Shown: in pieces, positions 38,100-47,484 of the stretch
Position numbering within the stretch: the stretch's first letter is position 1
Layout of the letters: each line of letters begins with the position of its first letter
Assembly (NCBI RefSeq): GCF_004804275.1
Contig: NZ_STGI01000001.1
Coordinates: 1-64,000, forward strand
DNA length: 64,000 bases
Origin: Herbaspirillum sp. ST 5-3
Lineage (GTDB): Bacteria; Pseudomonadota; Gammaproteobacteria; Burkholderiales; Burkholderiaceae_D
Direction of reading: 5' to 3'
Notes under the pieces: generated by a model
The model's input: only the letters and a program-made list of their open reading frames with translations
Told to the model about the DNA's origin: nothing
The model's database searches: none
Program-made: the position numbers and the translations under genes

Positions 38100-40088
38100 T
38101 CACTCCTGCACGGATTCCGCATCTGCCTCTGTCTCACTAATGGCGATTTCTTCATCTTCCACCACTGCGGCATCGATTTCCGCCGTGCGTTCGGTTGTCA
38201 TTTCGATCAGCCTTGCTTCCACGGTCAGGTCAATTTCATCCCAGCGGATCATGTCCAGCCTGACTTGCGTGCCGCGCGGCGCTTGCGGCATGCCGGGCAA
38301 TCGAATGATTAGCGGGATATCAACCAGGCGCAGGACCTCGTCCTTCAACACGACCGCATCGACATGCTTCGCATTCTCCTGCGCCAGCCAGCGCAGGCAC
38401 CAGTAGCGTTCCATGTTGTTCTGAAAATCGGCATATGCCGAGTAGGCTGCATCAAATGCAGACACAATGGCAAACAGATCGGCGTCCCTCGGCTTGAATG
38501 GCGCCACCAGCGGCGCGGTGACACCATGCTCGGCGCATGCCAGGATCTGCCATTGATTGACCAGGTCGGTATAGCGTCGCAATGGCGAAGTACTCCACGC
38601 ATACTGGTCCACGCCCAAGCCCTGGTGCGGCGCGGCGTGCGTGACCATGCGCACCTGCATCTTGGCCGCCCAGCCACCTCCGCCACCGCCCTGGCTGCGA
38701 TAAATGCCGGGCACGCCATGGTCATGCATCAGCTTGCCCCAGGTGCTGTTGGCAAAGATCATCAATTCGGCCACGATCTTGTCGAGCGGTGCGCCGCGCT
38801 TGCGACGCACGATGGTCACGACGTCATCCTCGACATAGAAATTGAAATCGACGCGGTTGGTCTGCTCCGGTTTCAGGCCGAAACTTTCGCGCTTGGCCAT
38901 GCGAGCTTTTTCGAGTACTTGCGCCCACTGCCACAGCAGCGCGATGTCCGCCTTGTGCGGATATTCACCCGCATCGGCGGCCAGGTTTTCTTCAGTGACG
39001 ATTTCATCCAGATCGTTGTGACGCAAGTTGGCCGCGATCGGCACCGCTTCCGCCCGGGTTTCCGTCGACAGCACTGTCCAGTCTGCCGGATCCAGTGTCG
39101 CGTAGAGCGACAATGCCGGGCAGGTCTTGCCCTCGGCGAGGGTAAACGATTCAACCAGTTCGTCCGGCAGCATGGTGATCTTGTCGCCCGGCATATAGAC
39201 CGTGGAGAGGCGCTGGCGCGCAATTGCGTCAATCACATCGTCGCGTTTGATGCCGAGCGCCGGTGCCGCAATATGAATACCGACCCGTACCTTGCCGTCG
39301 ATCGTACGTACAACCGAGAACGCGTCGTCGATTTCAGTCGTGGTCACATCATCGATGGAGAATGCCTGCACATCAGCAAGCGGCAAGGAGGAAACACTCG
39401 GAATGGCGATCGTCGGAAAGCCGGTCCCCTTCGGAAAATATTCGTAAAGAAATTTTGCCAGGTGCAATTGCTTCGGCGTTCCGATCCCGCCCACCTCCAG
39501 CATCAGCCGTTGCGGTGTGGTCTGCAATTCGGAGCATGCCGCATCCAGCGCCTTGTATTCGATGCTGTTCTTGTCGGGCTTGAACAGGAGCTGCAGTGCG
39601 ATCGGTTTGAACGCCTCCGGCAGATGACGCGATTTCAATTCCTCGACGTACTGCGCCTGCACCGCGGCCTGCTGCTTCTTCTTTTCGATGCCTGCCAGTG
39701 CGGCTTTCAGCGAAGCCTCGGGCGCGGCCTTGTAGCGGCCTTTCCCCTTTTTGTAGAAATAGATCGGCGCGTTATGCAATCGCAGAAGCAGCCCGGCAGC
39801 TTCCTGCGGCTTGGGTGCATGGCCGAAATACTCCGTGCCCAAGTCGGCGAAACAGAATTCTTCCTCGCCCGCCACTTCCCACAGGAAGTCCAGATCGATG
39901 TCATCGGCGATCGCTTGCGCTTCGTTCAGTAATTGCGCGGGCTCGGGAGAAGCAAACTGCAGAAGCACATCGCGCGCCTTGACCTTGGTGCGCTTGCCGG
40001 TTTGCATCTCGACCTGATACGCCTCGCCTTGCTGTTGCAAGACACTACCGGCTTTGAAGTCGCCTGATTCCTCGAAAAATAAATTCAT
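38100..40088 (-). CDS. RNB-domain exoribonuclease (RNase II/R family)
   Basis: This 662-residue protein has the RNB catalytic signature DDVTTTEIDDAFSV, with clustered Asp residues for metal binding, then RVGIHIAAPALGIKRDD, MPGDKITMLPDELVE and the later RYTDLVNQWQ segment. The N-terminal region carries a divergent OB-like part, and the C-terminus is acidic and may contain a degenerate S1 domain. It is shorter than RNase R and differs from E. coli RNase II, so the precise subtype is unclear. It degrades RNA 3' to 5'. It sits between ubiC and the tonB-like gene. Confidence 0.85.
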   Translation of the reverse strand: MNLFFEESGDFKAGSVLQQQGEAYQVEMQTGKRTKVKARDVLLQFASPEPAQLLNEAQAIADDIDLDFLWEVAGEEEFCFADLGTEYFGHAPKPQEAAGLLLRLHNAPIYFYKKGKGRYKAAPEASLKAALAGIEKKKQQAAVQAQYVEELKSRHLPEAFKPIALQLLFKPDKNSIEYKALDAACSELQTTPQRLMLEVGGIGTPKQLHLAKFLYEYFPKGTGFPTIAIPSVSSLPLADVQAFSIDDVTTTEIDDAFSVVRTIDGKVRVGIHIAAPALGIKRDDVIDAIARQRLSTVYMPGDKITMLPDELVESFTLAEGKTCPALSLYATLDPADWTVLSTETRAEAVPIAANLRHNDLDEIVTEENLAADAGEYPHKADIALLWQWAQVLEKARMAKRESFGLKPEQTNRVDFNFYVEDDVVTIVRRKRGAPLDKIVAELMIFANSTWGKLMHDHGVPGIYRSQGGGGGGWAAKMQVRMVTHAAPHQGLGVDQYAWSTSPLRRYTDLVNQWQILACAEHGVTAPLVAPFKPRDADLFAIVSAFDAAYSAYADFQNNMERYWCLRWLAQENAKHVDAVVLKDEVLRLVDIPLIIRLPGMPQAPRGTQVRLDMIRWDEIDLTVEARLIEMTTERTAEIDAAVVEDEEIAISETEADAESVQE

Positions 40089-40143
40089 TGCTTGCTTTTG
40101 CTTTTCAGCGAGTTAAGTCGTTAAGGGCGCGGTGTTATCGCGT

Positions 40144-40713
40144 TTATGTGCGTTGCGATGCGAGTTCGGCGATCGCAGGCAAGAATAGCTCCGTCACGAG
40201 CAGCACGCCGTTCTTGCGGCGGTAGAGGCAGCGACGCGCAAACAAGAGCGAAGCGCATTCCTCGCGGCCAATCGCCGCATGTGCGCGCCGTGCCAGAGGA
40301 TGGCGGGCACCCAAGCGGGCGTACTGCAGCTTGCCCCGCTGCACGCGTGGATCGCTGAACAACGTCGTACCGAGCGAACGCTCGCCAAGCGTACCGAAAA
40401 ACGGCCAGTCCGACGCCGTCGCGCTCAAAGGCACGACAGTATGCGCATACACCATGGAGCGGCCATCGCACTGGAGCAATACTTCCCGTTCCTGCACGCA
40501 GGCACGCCGCGGCAATTCGAGCTGCGCGAATTCATCGGCCAGACACAAGCCGCGCTCCTGTCGCAAACGACGCACGCGAAAATGGCTGCTGTGCGCCACC
40601 AATTTCTTTGTCAGCGAAACAGTATCCGTAAGCCAGCTTCGCATCTCGGGCGTCGGATTGACACCGTTGACGTGGTTGCACCAGCGCGCATACCCAATCG
40701 AATCAAGCCTCAC
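40144..40713 (-). CDS. ubiC: Chorismate--pyruvate lyase
   Basis: With a GTG start at 40713 that overlaps the yqiA stop (GTGA), the protein has 189 residues, normal for UbiC. Visible features are WLTDTVSLTKKL near the N-terminus, LCLADE, VLLQCDGRSMVYAHTVVP and the C-terminal FLPAI region. It releases pyruvate from chorismate to give 4-hydroxybenzoate for ubiquinone. A longer frame to 40848 lies within yqiA and is rejected. Chorismate genes aroE and aroQ are encoded nearby but not adjacent. Confidence 0.82.
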   Translation of the reverse strand: MRLDSIGYARWCNHVNGVNPTPEMRSWLTDTVSLTKKLVAHSSHFRVRRLRQERGLCLADEFAQLELPRRACVQEREVLLQCDGRSMVYAHTVVPLSATASDWPFFGTLGERSLGTTLFSDPRVQRGKLQYARLGARHPLARRAHAAIGREECASLLFARRCLYRRKNGVLLVTELFLPAIAELASQRT

Positions 40714-41294
40714 TCGCCCGCTCCCGGCCCGATTCCGCAGAATGCCAGCACCTGGTCGACGTATTCGCCGAATTCCGAAATGCCGTGGTCGCTGCCCTGG
40801 ATAATGCACTGCCTCGCTCCGGGATAATGCGCGACCATCTCGCGCCAATCCAGCAGTTCGTCTCCGGTTGCCGCCACCAGGAAATATCGTTCCGGACGCG
40901 TGATCCTTTCCACCGCGAGCGCTTTCAGTTCGTCGACATATTCATGCTTGAACTCGAACGGTTCATCCGTATGGTAAGCGGTCGTCACGCCGACATATTT
41001 TTCCAGCTCTCTTGGCGGCTTGACTGCGGGATTCAGCAATACCGCGCGGCAGCCGATGCGTTCTGCGAGCCAGGTTGCGTAATAACCGCCGAGCGACGAT
41101 CCGATCAAGCTCAGTTGTTCGGGCGCGACCTTGTCCGCAAGTTCCGTGGCCAGCGCAATGGCGCCGCGCGGCGATGCCGGCAGCTGCGGGCATTGGAATT
41201 CATCGGCGCGCCCCAGCTCCTGCATCCGCTGTGCCAGCAGACGCGCCTTGAACGACAGCGGCGACGAGCGAAAGCCGTGTAAATACAGAATCAT
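40710..41294 (-). CDS. yqiA: YqiA/YcfP-type alpha/beta hydrolase
   Basis: This 194-residue small esterase has MILYLHGFRSSPLSFKA at the N-terminus, the nucleophile elbow IGSSLGGYYATWL and a C-terminal catalytic His in GSDHGISEF. E. coli YqiA is an esterase of unknown physiological substrate. It is coupled at both ends: the start overlaps the mpl stop (ATGA) and the stop overlaps the ubiC start. Confidence 0.88.
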   Translation of the reverse strand: MILYLHGFRSSPLSFKARLLAQRMQELGRADEFQCPQLPASPRGAIALATELADKVAPEQLSLIGSSLGGYYATWLAERIGCRAVLLNPAVKPPRELEKYVGVTTAYHTDEPFEFKHEYVDELKALAVERITRPERYFLVAATGDELLDWREMVAHYPGARQCIIQGSDHGISEFGEYVDQVLAFCGIGPGAGE

Positions 41295-42667
41295 TGCGCC
41301 AGCGCGTCCAGAATCTTCTGATGCACGCCGCCGAAGCCGCCGTTGCTCATCACCAGAATATGATCACCTGGCTGCGCCGCATTGACGATCGCCTGCACCA
41401 GCGTATTCAACTCATCATAAGCACTTGCCTTCGCGCCCAGGGGCGACAGCGCTTCCCCCAAATTCCATCCAAGCGCGTCCTTGCCCGATTTGGCGCCATA
41501 TCCGAACACCAGGTCGGCGTCGACCAGGCTACCGGGCAAGGCATCCTTCATCGTCCCGAGTTTCATCGTGTTCGACCGCGGCTCCAGCACCGCCAGAATG
41601 CGGGCGCTGCCCACTTTCCTGCGCAAGCCGCCCACCGTCGTTGCAATCGCGGTCGGATGATGCGCGAAGTCGTCATACACGGTAATGTCATTCACCACGC
41701 CGCGCACTTCCATGCGGCGCTTCACGTTTTCGAACTTCGACAAGGCCTCAATCGCCAGTGCCGGCGGCACGCCGACATGGCGGGCGGCGGCAATTGACGC
41801 GAGTGCGTTCAGACGATTGTGCTCTCCCGTCAGGGACCAGTCCACTGTTCCTTGAATTTCACCGTTGAAGCGTACGTCGAAGCTGCCGTCTTCATGCTCC
41901 TTGAGCGTCCAGCCCGCAGCACCGCTAACGCCAAACCATTCGTTTTCACCCCAGCAACCGCGTGCAATCACGCGCTGCAGGGACTCTTCCCGTCCATTGA
42001 CAATCAATCGCCCCACGCGCGGCACCGTGCGGACCAGGTGGTGGAACTGGGTTTCAATCGCTGCGAGATCGGGAAAGATGTCCGCATGGTCGTATTCCAG
42101 GTTGTTCAGGATCGCGGTTTTCGGACGGTAATGAACAAACTTGCTGCGCTTGTCGAAGAACGCGGTGTCGTACTCGTCGGCTTCGATCACGAAGAAATTC
42201 GACTCCGTCGCCTTGCCCGACAGGCGCGCGGAAATACCAAAGTTCATCGGCACGCCGCCAATAAGAAAGCCGGGATGGTAGCCCGCCTCCTCCAGAATCC
42301 AGGCCAGCATGGACGAGGTGGTGGTCTTGCCGTGCGTACCGGCAACGGCAAGCACCCACTTGTTGCGCAGGATATACTCGCCGATCCATTGGGGACCGGA
42401 GGTATAAGGCAAGCCGCGGTTCAGGATCTCTTCCATAAGCGGATTGCCGCGCGAGACAACGTTGCCTATGACGTACAGGTCCGGCTGCAAACTGAGTTGG
42501 TCGGTGCCGAAACCCTCGATCAGTTCGATGCCTTGCGCCTGGAGCTGGGTACTCATCGGAGGATAGACGTTGGCGTCGCATCCGGTGACTTTATGCCCGG
42601 CCTCCTTGGCCAGCACTGCGAGTCCACCCATGAAGGTGCCGCAGATGCCGAGAATATGGATATGCAT
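41291..42667 (-). CDS. mpl: UDP-N-acetylmuramate:tripeptide ligase (Mpl)
   Basis: This 458-residue Mur ligase attaches recycled L-Ala-gamma-D-Glu-meso-DAP to UDP-MurNAc. It has HILGICGTFMGGLAVLAKEAGHKVTG at the N-terminus (dinucleotide-binding GxxGxxMGG type, different from MurC), the ATP-binding VAGTHGKTTTSSMLAWIL and EYDTAFFDKRSKFVHY. I start at ATG 42667 (MHIHILGICG); the frame extends 19 codons upstream without support. It belongs to peptidoglycan recycling, with ampD encoded at 56764. Confidence 0.94.
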   Translation of the reverse strand: MHIHILGICGTFMGGLAVLAKEAGHKVTGCDANVYPPMSTQLQAQGIELIEGFGTDQLSLQPDLYVIGNVVSRGNPLMEEILNRGLPYTSGPQWIGEYILRNKWVLAVAGTHGKTTTSSMLAWILEEAGYHPGFLIGGVPMNFGISARLSGKATESNFFVIEADEYDTAFFDKRSKFVHYRPKTAILNNLEYDHADIFPDLAAIETQFHHLVRTVPRVGRLIVNGREESLQRVIARGCWGENEWFGVSGAAGWTLKEHEDGSFDVRFNGEIQGTVDWSLTGEHNRLNALASIAAARHVGVPPALAIEALSKFENVKRRMEVRGVVNDITVYDDFAHHPTAIATTVGGLRRKVGSARILAVLEPRSNTMKLGTMKDALPGSLVDADLVFGYGAKSGKDALGWNLGEALSPLGAKASAYDELNTLVQAIVNAAQPGDHILVMSNGGFGGVHQKILDALAQ

Positions 42668-42894
42668 GTGCTGTTTCAAATGGAATAAAAAACTGACTGA
42701 AATGCCGAACAGGGAGTCCAACAACGAAGCGCTGGGGCATTTTTCAGCCGATCCGAGATTTTACCTGACCCGCGGTCTGTGAACCCGCACAATATCGGCG
42801 ACCGGCAACAAGCATCGGCTTTGCGAAACACCGCGACCACCGCGACCTTCCATATCGGTCTGGTCCGTCAGTCTTACGGAGTATCATCGATACC

Positions 42895-43506
42895 ATGAGT
42901 AATTACACAAGCAATACAGACATGCTGCGCGCGGAAATTGCAGCAGCGGCGGCTCGCCTGATCGCCGAAGACGGAGCTGATTATGCGACCGCAAAGCGCA
43001 AGGCGGCCAGGCAGGTCCTCGGAAACGCGAAAATTCGCGGCGAAATCATGCCGGACAACGCCCAGATCGAGGAAGAAGTCCGCGCGTACAATGAGCTCTT
43101 TTTTTCCGATACGCAGCCGGCCCGGCTCTTGCATCTTCGCAAACTGGCCTTGCGCCTCATGGAAGAACTGGCCCGTTTTTCACCCTATCTGACTGGCGCC
43201 GTGCTTAACGGGACGGCCGGGGAGCATTCTGATATCCATTTGCAGCTCTTTGCCGAAAGCCCCAAGGATGTCGAAATATATCTGATTAACAAGAATGTGG
43301 ATTTTGAGGTGTCCGAGACCGCCCACTTCAAACACGGCGAACCCGTCGAAACCGTCAGCTTCATGTGGCAAAAGGAAGGCGTACATCTTGCCTTGTATGA
43401 AATGGATGACTTGCGCGGTGCCGTCAAGGGTTCGACCGAAGGCAAGATCGCGCGTGCCGGCGTGGACCTGGTTCGAACGCTTATTGCGGAAACAGAAGGA
43501 ACATGA
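42895..43506 (+). CDS. Nucleotidyltransferase-fold-like conserved hypothetical protein
   Basis: I do not recognise a named function. The 203-residue protein has a helical N-terminal half rich in Ala, Arg and Glu, and a segment resembling the nucleotidyltransferase core: GAVLNGTAGEHSDIHLQLF at residues 101-119, followed by an alternating beta pattern. The usual GS...DxD metal pair appears as GT and D113-I-H115, so the second Asp is lost. It starts divergently from mpl and overlaps the TlpA-like gene by four bases. Homologues next to mpl are sometimes misnamed as muramate ligases. Confidence 0.75.
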   Translation: MSNYTSNTDMLRAEIAAAAARLIAEDGADYATAKRKAARQVLGNAKIRGEIMPDNAQIEEEVRAYNELFFSDTQPARLLHLRKLALRLMEELARFSPYLTGAVLNGTAGEHSDIHLQLFAESPKDVEIYLINKNVDFEVSETAHFKHGEPVETVSFMWQKEGVHLALYEMDDLRGAVKGSTEGKIARAGVDLVRTLIAETEGT

Positions 43507-44024
43507 AAAAGAATATTGTAATATTCGGCATTGCAGCAGTGCTGTTTGCATTGCTCGGCGTATTTTTCGGATACCGCCAAACCGAATCGAACAAGGTCGA
43601 CGCGTCTGCAGTTGACTATTTGCTGTCCCAATCCATGCCCGACATCAGCGGGAAACCGCAGCCGCTGGATCAATGGAAGGGCCGGGCGCTGGTCGTTAAC
43701 TTTTGGGCAACATGGTGTACACCTTGTGTCGACGAAATGCCGGAGTTATCCGCCCTGCAGTCGGAAATTGAGCCCCAAAAAATCCAGATTCTCGGGATCG
43801 GCATTGATTCCGCTACGAATATCACGGAATTTGCATCTAAATATCATATCCGCTACCCTCTTTTTGTAGCAGGGGTTAGTGGTACCGAGCTGTCTCGCCA
43901 ATTCGGCAACCAGGCAGGCGGCTTGCCCTATACGGTGTTGATTGGCCGCGATGGGCAAGTAAAAAAGACTTACCTCGGTCGTCTGAAGATGAATGAACTC
44001 AAAAAGGATCTCGCATCACTCTAG
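43503..44024 (+). CDS. TlpA/ResA-like membrane-anchored thioredoxin
   Basis: This 173-residue protein has an N-terminal membrane helix (about residues 5-23) and a thioredoxin fold facing the periplasm, with the redox motif WCTPC (Cys72 and Cys75), VVNFWATW ahead of it and GGLPYTVLIGRDG with the cis-Pro near the end. It probably reduces or exchanges disulphides in the periplasm, for example in cytochrome c maturation, but the partner is unknown. The ATGA overlap with the upstream gene implies coupled translation. Confidence 0.88.
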   Translation: MKKNIVIFGIAAVLFALLGVFFGYRQTESNKVDASAVDYLLSQSMPDISGKPQPLDQWKGRALVVNFWATWCTPCVDEMPELSALQSEIEPQKIQILGIGIDSATNITEFASKYHIRYPLFVAGVSGTELSRQFGNQAGGLPYTVLIGRDGQVKKTYLGRLKMNELKKDLASL

Positions 44025-44108
44025 TTGTTTCGAAAAATCTTTCCCCTTGCCAATCAGCATCATTTGGCGGCAAAATGCGGCATCCTCGTCAAACGGAGTT
44101 GTATCTCC

Positions 44109-44546
44109 ATGGCAAAAAAACTTCTTCTGGTCAATGGCCCGAACCTGAATCTGCTGGGCACACGTGAACCGGAGGTGTATGGATCAACGACGCTCACCGA
44201 TGTCGAGCGCGCGGCGACTGCGCAGGCAGGCGCTGCTGGTGCGACGCTGAGCTGCTTTCAGAGCAACCATGAAGGTGCTCTGATCGACCGCATTCAAGCC
44301 GCCAAAACCGAGGGCGTGGATGCGATCATCATCAATCCGGGTGGATTCACACATACCAGTGTCGCCTTGCGCGATGCATTGGCAGGCGTGGCCATTCCGT
44401 TTATCGAAGTACATATCTCCAATATCCACAAGCGCGAAGCGTTTCGCCATCATTCCTACCTGTCCGGAATCGCCATCGGCGTGATCTGCGGACTGGGAGT
44501 CGAAGGATATGGCGCAGCGATCGATTACGCGCTCAAAAAGTTGTAA
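44109..44546 (+). CDS. aroQ: 3-dehydroquinate dehydratase type II
   Basis: This 145-residue enzyme of the shikimate pathway starts at ATG 44109 with [23 protein letters not shown], the family signature with the catalytic Tyr, and has [35 protein letters not shown]. The open frame extends 28 codons upstream without support. It is followed after 81 bases by accB, a very common betaproteobacterial pairing. Confidence 0.95.
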   Translation: MAKKLLLVNGPNLNLLGTREPEVYGSTTLTDVERAATAQAGAAGATLSCFQSNHEGALIDRIQAAKTEGVDAIIINPGGFTHTSVALRDALAGVAIPFIEVHISNIHKREAFRHHSYLSGIAIGVICGLGVEGYGAAIDYALKKL

Positions 44547-44573
44547 TTTTTATCGTTCTGCCGCGAACCCACT

Positions 44574-44579
44574 TATAAT
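44574..44579 (+). promoter_or_regulatory. Candidate -10 element for accBC
   Basis: A perfect TATAAT lies 48 bases upstream of accB, with a weak TTATCG 18 bases further up as -35. A GAGGG ribosome-binding site seven bases before the ATG follows. Confidence 0.45.
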
Positions 44580-44627
44580 TGCGGCGAATTCCGATTGCAA
44601 TAAATACATAAATCTGAGGGATTTCAT

Positions 44628-45095
44628 ATGGATCTACGAAAACTCAAAACGCTGATCGACCTAGTTGCCGAATCAGATATCGCCGAACTTGAAGTCACTG
44701 AAGGCGAAAGCAAAGTCCGTATCGTCAAATCCTCCGGAGCGCCGCAAAGCCAGGTCGTGATGATGCAGCCGCATTCGATGCCGCAAACCGTTTCGGCACC
44801 GTCCGCCTCCGTGCCGCAAGCGGCCAGTGCACCGGTTGCAGCAGCACCGGCCGTGCCGGAAGGCCATATCGTCAAGTCCCCGATGGTCGGCACCTTCTAT
44901 CGCGCTTCGGCCCCCGGCAACCCTCCCTTCGTCGAGATCGGATCGACCGTCAAGGAAGGTGATACGCTGTGCATCATCGAAGCAATGAAACTGCTCAATG
45001 AGATCGACGCCGACGCATCCGGCGTGATCAAGCAAATCCTGGTGGAAAACGGCCAGCCGGTGGAATTCGGCCAACCGTTGTTCGTGATCGGTTAA
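44628..45095 (+). CDS. accB: Acetyl-CoA carboxylase biotin carboxyl carrier protein
   Basis: This 155-residue protein carries biotin on Lys121 in the EAMKLLNEI motif. The N-terminal ~35 residues and the Ala/Pro/Ser-rich linker (about 36-77) are typical of BCCP. It works with AccC and carboxyltransferase AccAD in malonyl-CoA synthesis. accC follows after 78 bases. Confidence 0.96.
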   Translation: MDLRKLKTLIDLVAESDIAELEVTEGESKVRIVKSSGAPQSQVVMMQPHSMPQTVSAPSASVPQAASAPVAAAPAVPEGHIVKSPMVGTFYRASAPGNPPFVEIGSTVKEGDTLCIIEAMKLLNEIDADASGVIKQILVENGQPVEFGQPLFVIG

Positions 45096-45173
45096 GCGCT
45101 GCGCGTTCGGCCGCTATCCAGTGTGCCGCGCACTTCCGGTAACGCTGCCCCTTAACGAATCACTCCTTCCACT

Positions 45174-46553
45174 ATGTTCGAAAAAATTCTCATTGCCAAT
45201 CGTGGTGAAATCGCGCTGCGTGTCCAGCGCGCCTGCCGCGAAATGGGCATCAAAACCGTGGTCGTGCACTCGGAAGCCGACCGCGAAGCAAAGTACGTCA
45301 AGCTGGCTGACGAGTCGGTCTGCATCGGCCCAGCCCCATCGTCACAAAGCTACCTCAACATGCCCGCCATTATCAGCGCGGCGGAAGTGACCGACGCGGA
45401 GGCGATTCATCCTGGCTATGGCTTCCTCTCCGAGAACGCTGACTTCGCCGAGCGCGTCGAGAAATCCGGCTTCGTGTTCATCGGACCGCGTCCGGAATCG
45501 ATTCGCCTGATGGGCGACAAGGTTTCCGCCAAGCAGGCAATGATCAAGGCCGGCGTGCCCTGCGTGCCCGGTTCCGAAGGCGCGTTGCCGGAAGACCCAA
45601 AGGAAGTCATTCGCATCGCACGCAAGATCGGCTACCCGGTCATTATCAAGGCAGCCGGCGGCGGTGGCGGGCGCGGCATGCGCGTCGTGCACACCGAGGC
45701 GGCTCTGCTGAACGCGGTCACCATGACCAAAACGGAAGCCGGCTCGGCATTCGGCAATCCGGAAGTCTATATGGAGAAGTACCTGGAAAATCCGCGCCAC
45801 GTGGAAATCCAGGTGCTCGCCGACGAGTTCAAGAACGCGGTCTGGCTGGGCGAGCGCGACTGCTCCATGCAGCGCCGCCACCAGAAAGTGATCGAAGAAG
45901 CACCGGCGCCGGGCATTCCACGCAAGTTGATCGAGCGCATTGGCGACCGCTGCGCGGAAGCTTGCCGCAAGATCGGTTACCGCGGCGCCGGCACGTTTGA
46001 ATTCCTGTACGAAAACGGCGAATTCTATTTCATCGAAATGAATACGCGTATCCAGGTGGAGCATCCGGTGACCGAAATGATCACCGGCGTCGACTTGGTG
46101 CAGGAACAGATCCGTGTCGCGGCCGGCGAAAAGCTGCGCTTCCGCCAGCGAGACATCGAACTTTCCGGACACGCGATCGAATGCCGCATCAATGCGGAAG
46201 ATCCGTTCAAGTTCACTCCGTCCCCGGGAAGGATCATCGCGTGGCATGCGCCGGGCGGCCCCGGCATTCGTGTCGATTCCCACGCCTATGCAGGATATTT
46301 CGTGCCGCCGACCTATGATTCGATGGTGGGCAAGGTGATCTCCTATGGTGCCACGCGCGACCAGGCCATCCGCCGGATGCAGATTGCGCTGTCGGAAATG
46401 GTGGTCGAAGGCATTCAGACCAACATCGCCTTGCATCGCGAGTTGATGGTCGACGCGCGTTTCATCGAAGGCGGCACGAATATCCATTATCTGGAACAAA
46501 AGCTGGCAGACAAGCCGGACTTGCAAAAGGCAACCGGCAAGACAGCCAAGTAA
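45174..46553 (+). CDS. accC: Acetyl-CoA carboxylase, biotin carboxylase subunit
   Basis: This 459-residue ATP-grasp enzyme carboxylates biotin on AccB. It starts [20 protein letters not shown] and has [14 protein letters not shown], the glycine-rich [14 protein letters not shown] loop, [18 protein letters not shown] and [10 protein letters not shown]. Length and motifs are standard. prmA follows after 13 bases and is probably on the same transcript. Confidence 0.97.
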   Translation: MFEKILIANRGEIALRVQRACREMGIKTVVVHSEADREAKYVKLADESVCIGPAPSSQSYLNMPAIISAAEVTDAEAIHPGYGFLSENADFAERVEKSGFVFIGPRPESIRLMGDKVSAKQAMIKAGVPCVPGSEGALPEDPKEVIRIARKIGYPVIIKAAGGGGGRGMRVVHTEAALLNAVTMTKTEAGSAFGNPEVYMEKYLENPRHVEIQVLADEFKNAVWLGERDCSMQRRHQKVIEEAPAPGIPRKLIERIGDRCAEACRKIGYRGAGTFEFLYENGEFYFIEMNTRIQVEHPVTEMITGVDLVQEQIRVAAGEKLRFRQRDIELSGHAIECRINAEDPFKFTPSPGRIIAWHAPGGPGIRVDSHAYAGYFVPPTYDSMVGKVISYGATRDQAIRRMQIALSEMVVEGIQTNIALHRELMVDARFIEGGTNIHYLEQKLADKPDLQKATGKTAK

Positions 46554-46566
46554 ACAAGGTATTCCC

Positions 46567-47478
46567 ATGAGCTGGACCGAAATCGTCATCGAAGTCGCGC
46601 GCGACCAGGCCGAAGCCCTGTCCGATGCATTAATGGATGCGGGCGCACTATCGGTGTCGGTAGAAGACGCGGACGAAGGCACCGAAGCCGAACGCCCGCT
46701 GTTCGGCGAGCCCGGGATGGAACCCGCGGAGGCCGCCTGGGAGCGCAGTCGCGTCGTGGCGCTTGCGGACGAAGATGCGGATCACGCGTCCATCGTCTCC
46801 CAAGCTGCTGCCGCGTGCGGCATTGCAACGCCAAACTATTCATTGCGGCCGGTCGCAGAGCAGGACTGGGTGCGCCTGACGCAATCGCAGTTCGAGCCGA
46901 TCCATATCGGCAAGAACATCTGGGTCGTGCCGAGCTGGCATGACGCGCCGGACCCGAACGGCCTGGTTCTTGAACTGGACCCGGGTCTCGCCTTCGGCAC
47001 CGGCAGCCATCCGACGACCCGGCTGTGCATGGAATGGCTGGAGGCGCATGCGCCACAGGGACTGACGGTGCTCGACTATGGTTGTGGTTCGGGCATCCTC
47101 GCGATGGTCGCGAAAAAACTCGGTGCAGCGCAGGTCATCGGTGTCGATATCGATCCTCAGGCGATCGAGTCCGCCCGCTACAACAGCGAACGCAATCACT
47201 GCGAAATCGACTATTATCTGCCCGAAGAATTTGCCACCTCTTCCCATCCGCAACGCTTTGATATCGTGGTCGCCAATATCCTTTCGAGCCCGCTGAAGCT
47301 GATGGCACCGATGCTTACCTCGCGCGTCGCCGCCGGAGGCAAACTGGTGCTGTCCGGAATTCTGGCCCGCCAGGCCGACGAGGTGGCAGCCGCGTACGCG
47401 CCATTCATGAAGATGTCGGTGTGGGCGGAACATGAAGGCTGGGTAGCCTTGTCCGGCCAATCCGACGGCACCGCGTAA
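46567..47478 (+). CDS. prmA: Ribosomal protein L11 methyltransferase
   Basis: This 303-residue SAM-dependent enzyme methylates ribosomal protein L11. An N-terminal substrate-binding domain comes first, then the methyltransferase domain with [38 protein letters not shown] and the NPPY-like segment [15 protein letters not shown]. Gene order accC-prmA is common in beta- and gammaproteobacteria. Confidence 0.95.
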   Translation: MSWTEIVIEVARDQAEALSDALMDAGALSVSVEDADEGTEAERPLFGEPGMEPAEAAWERSRVVALADEDADHASIVSQAAAACGIATPNYSLRPVAEQDWVRLTQSQFEPIHIGKNIWVVPSWHDAPDPNGLVLELDPGLAFGTGSHPTTRLCMEWLEAHAPQGLTVLDYGCGSGILAMVAKKLGAAQVIGVDIDPQAIESARYNSERNHCEIDYYLPEEFATSSHPQRFDIVVANILSSPLKLMAPMLTSRVAAGGKLVLSGILARQADEVAAAYAPFMKMSVWAEHEGWVALSGQSDGTA

Positions 47479-47484
47479 ACCACA

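Noticed and set aside
44025-44108. Upstream extension of aroQ by 28 codons
   Set aside because: The conserved protein begins at ATG 44109 and the extension begins directly after the previous stop, with no family similarity.
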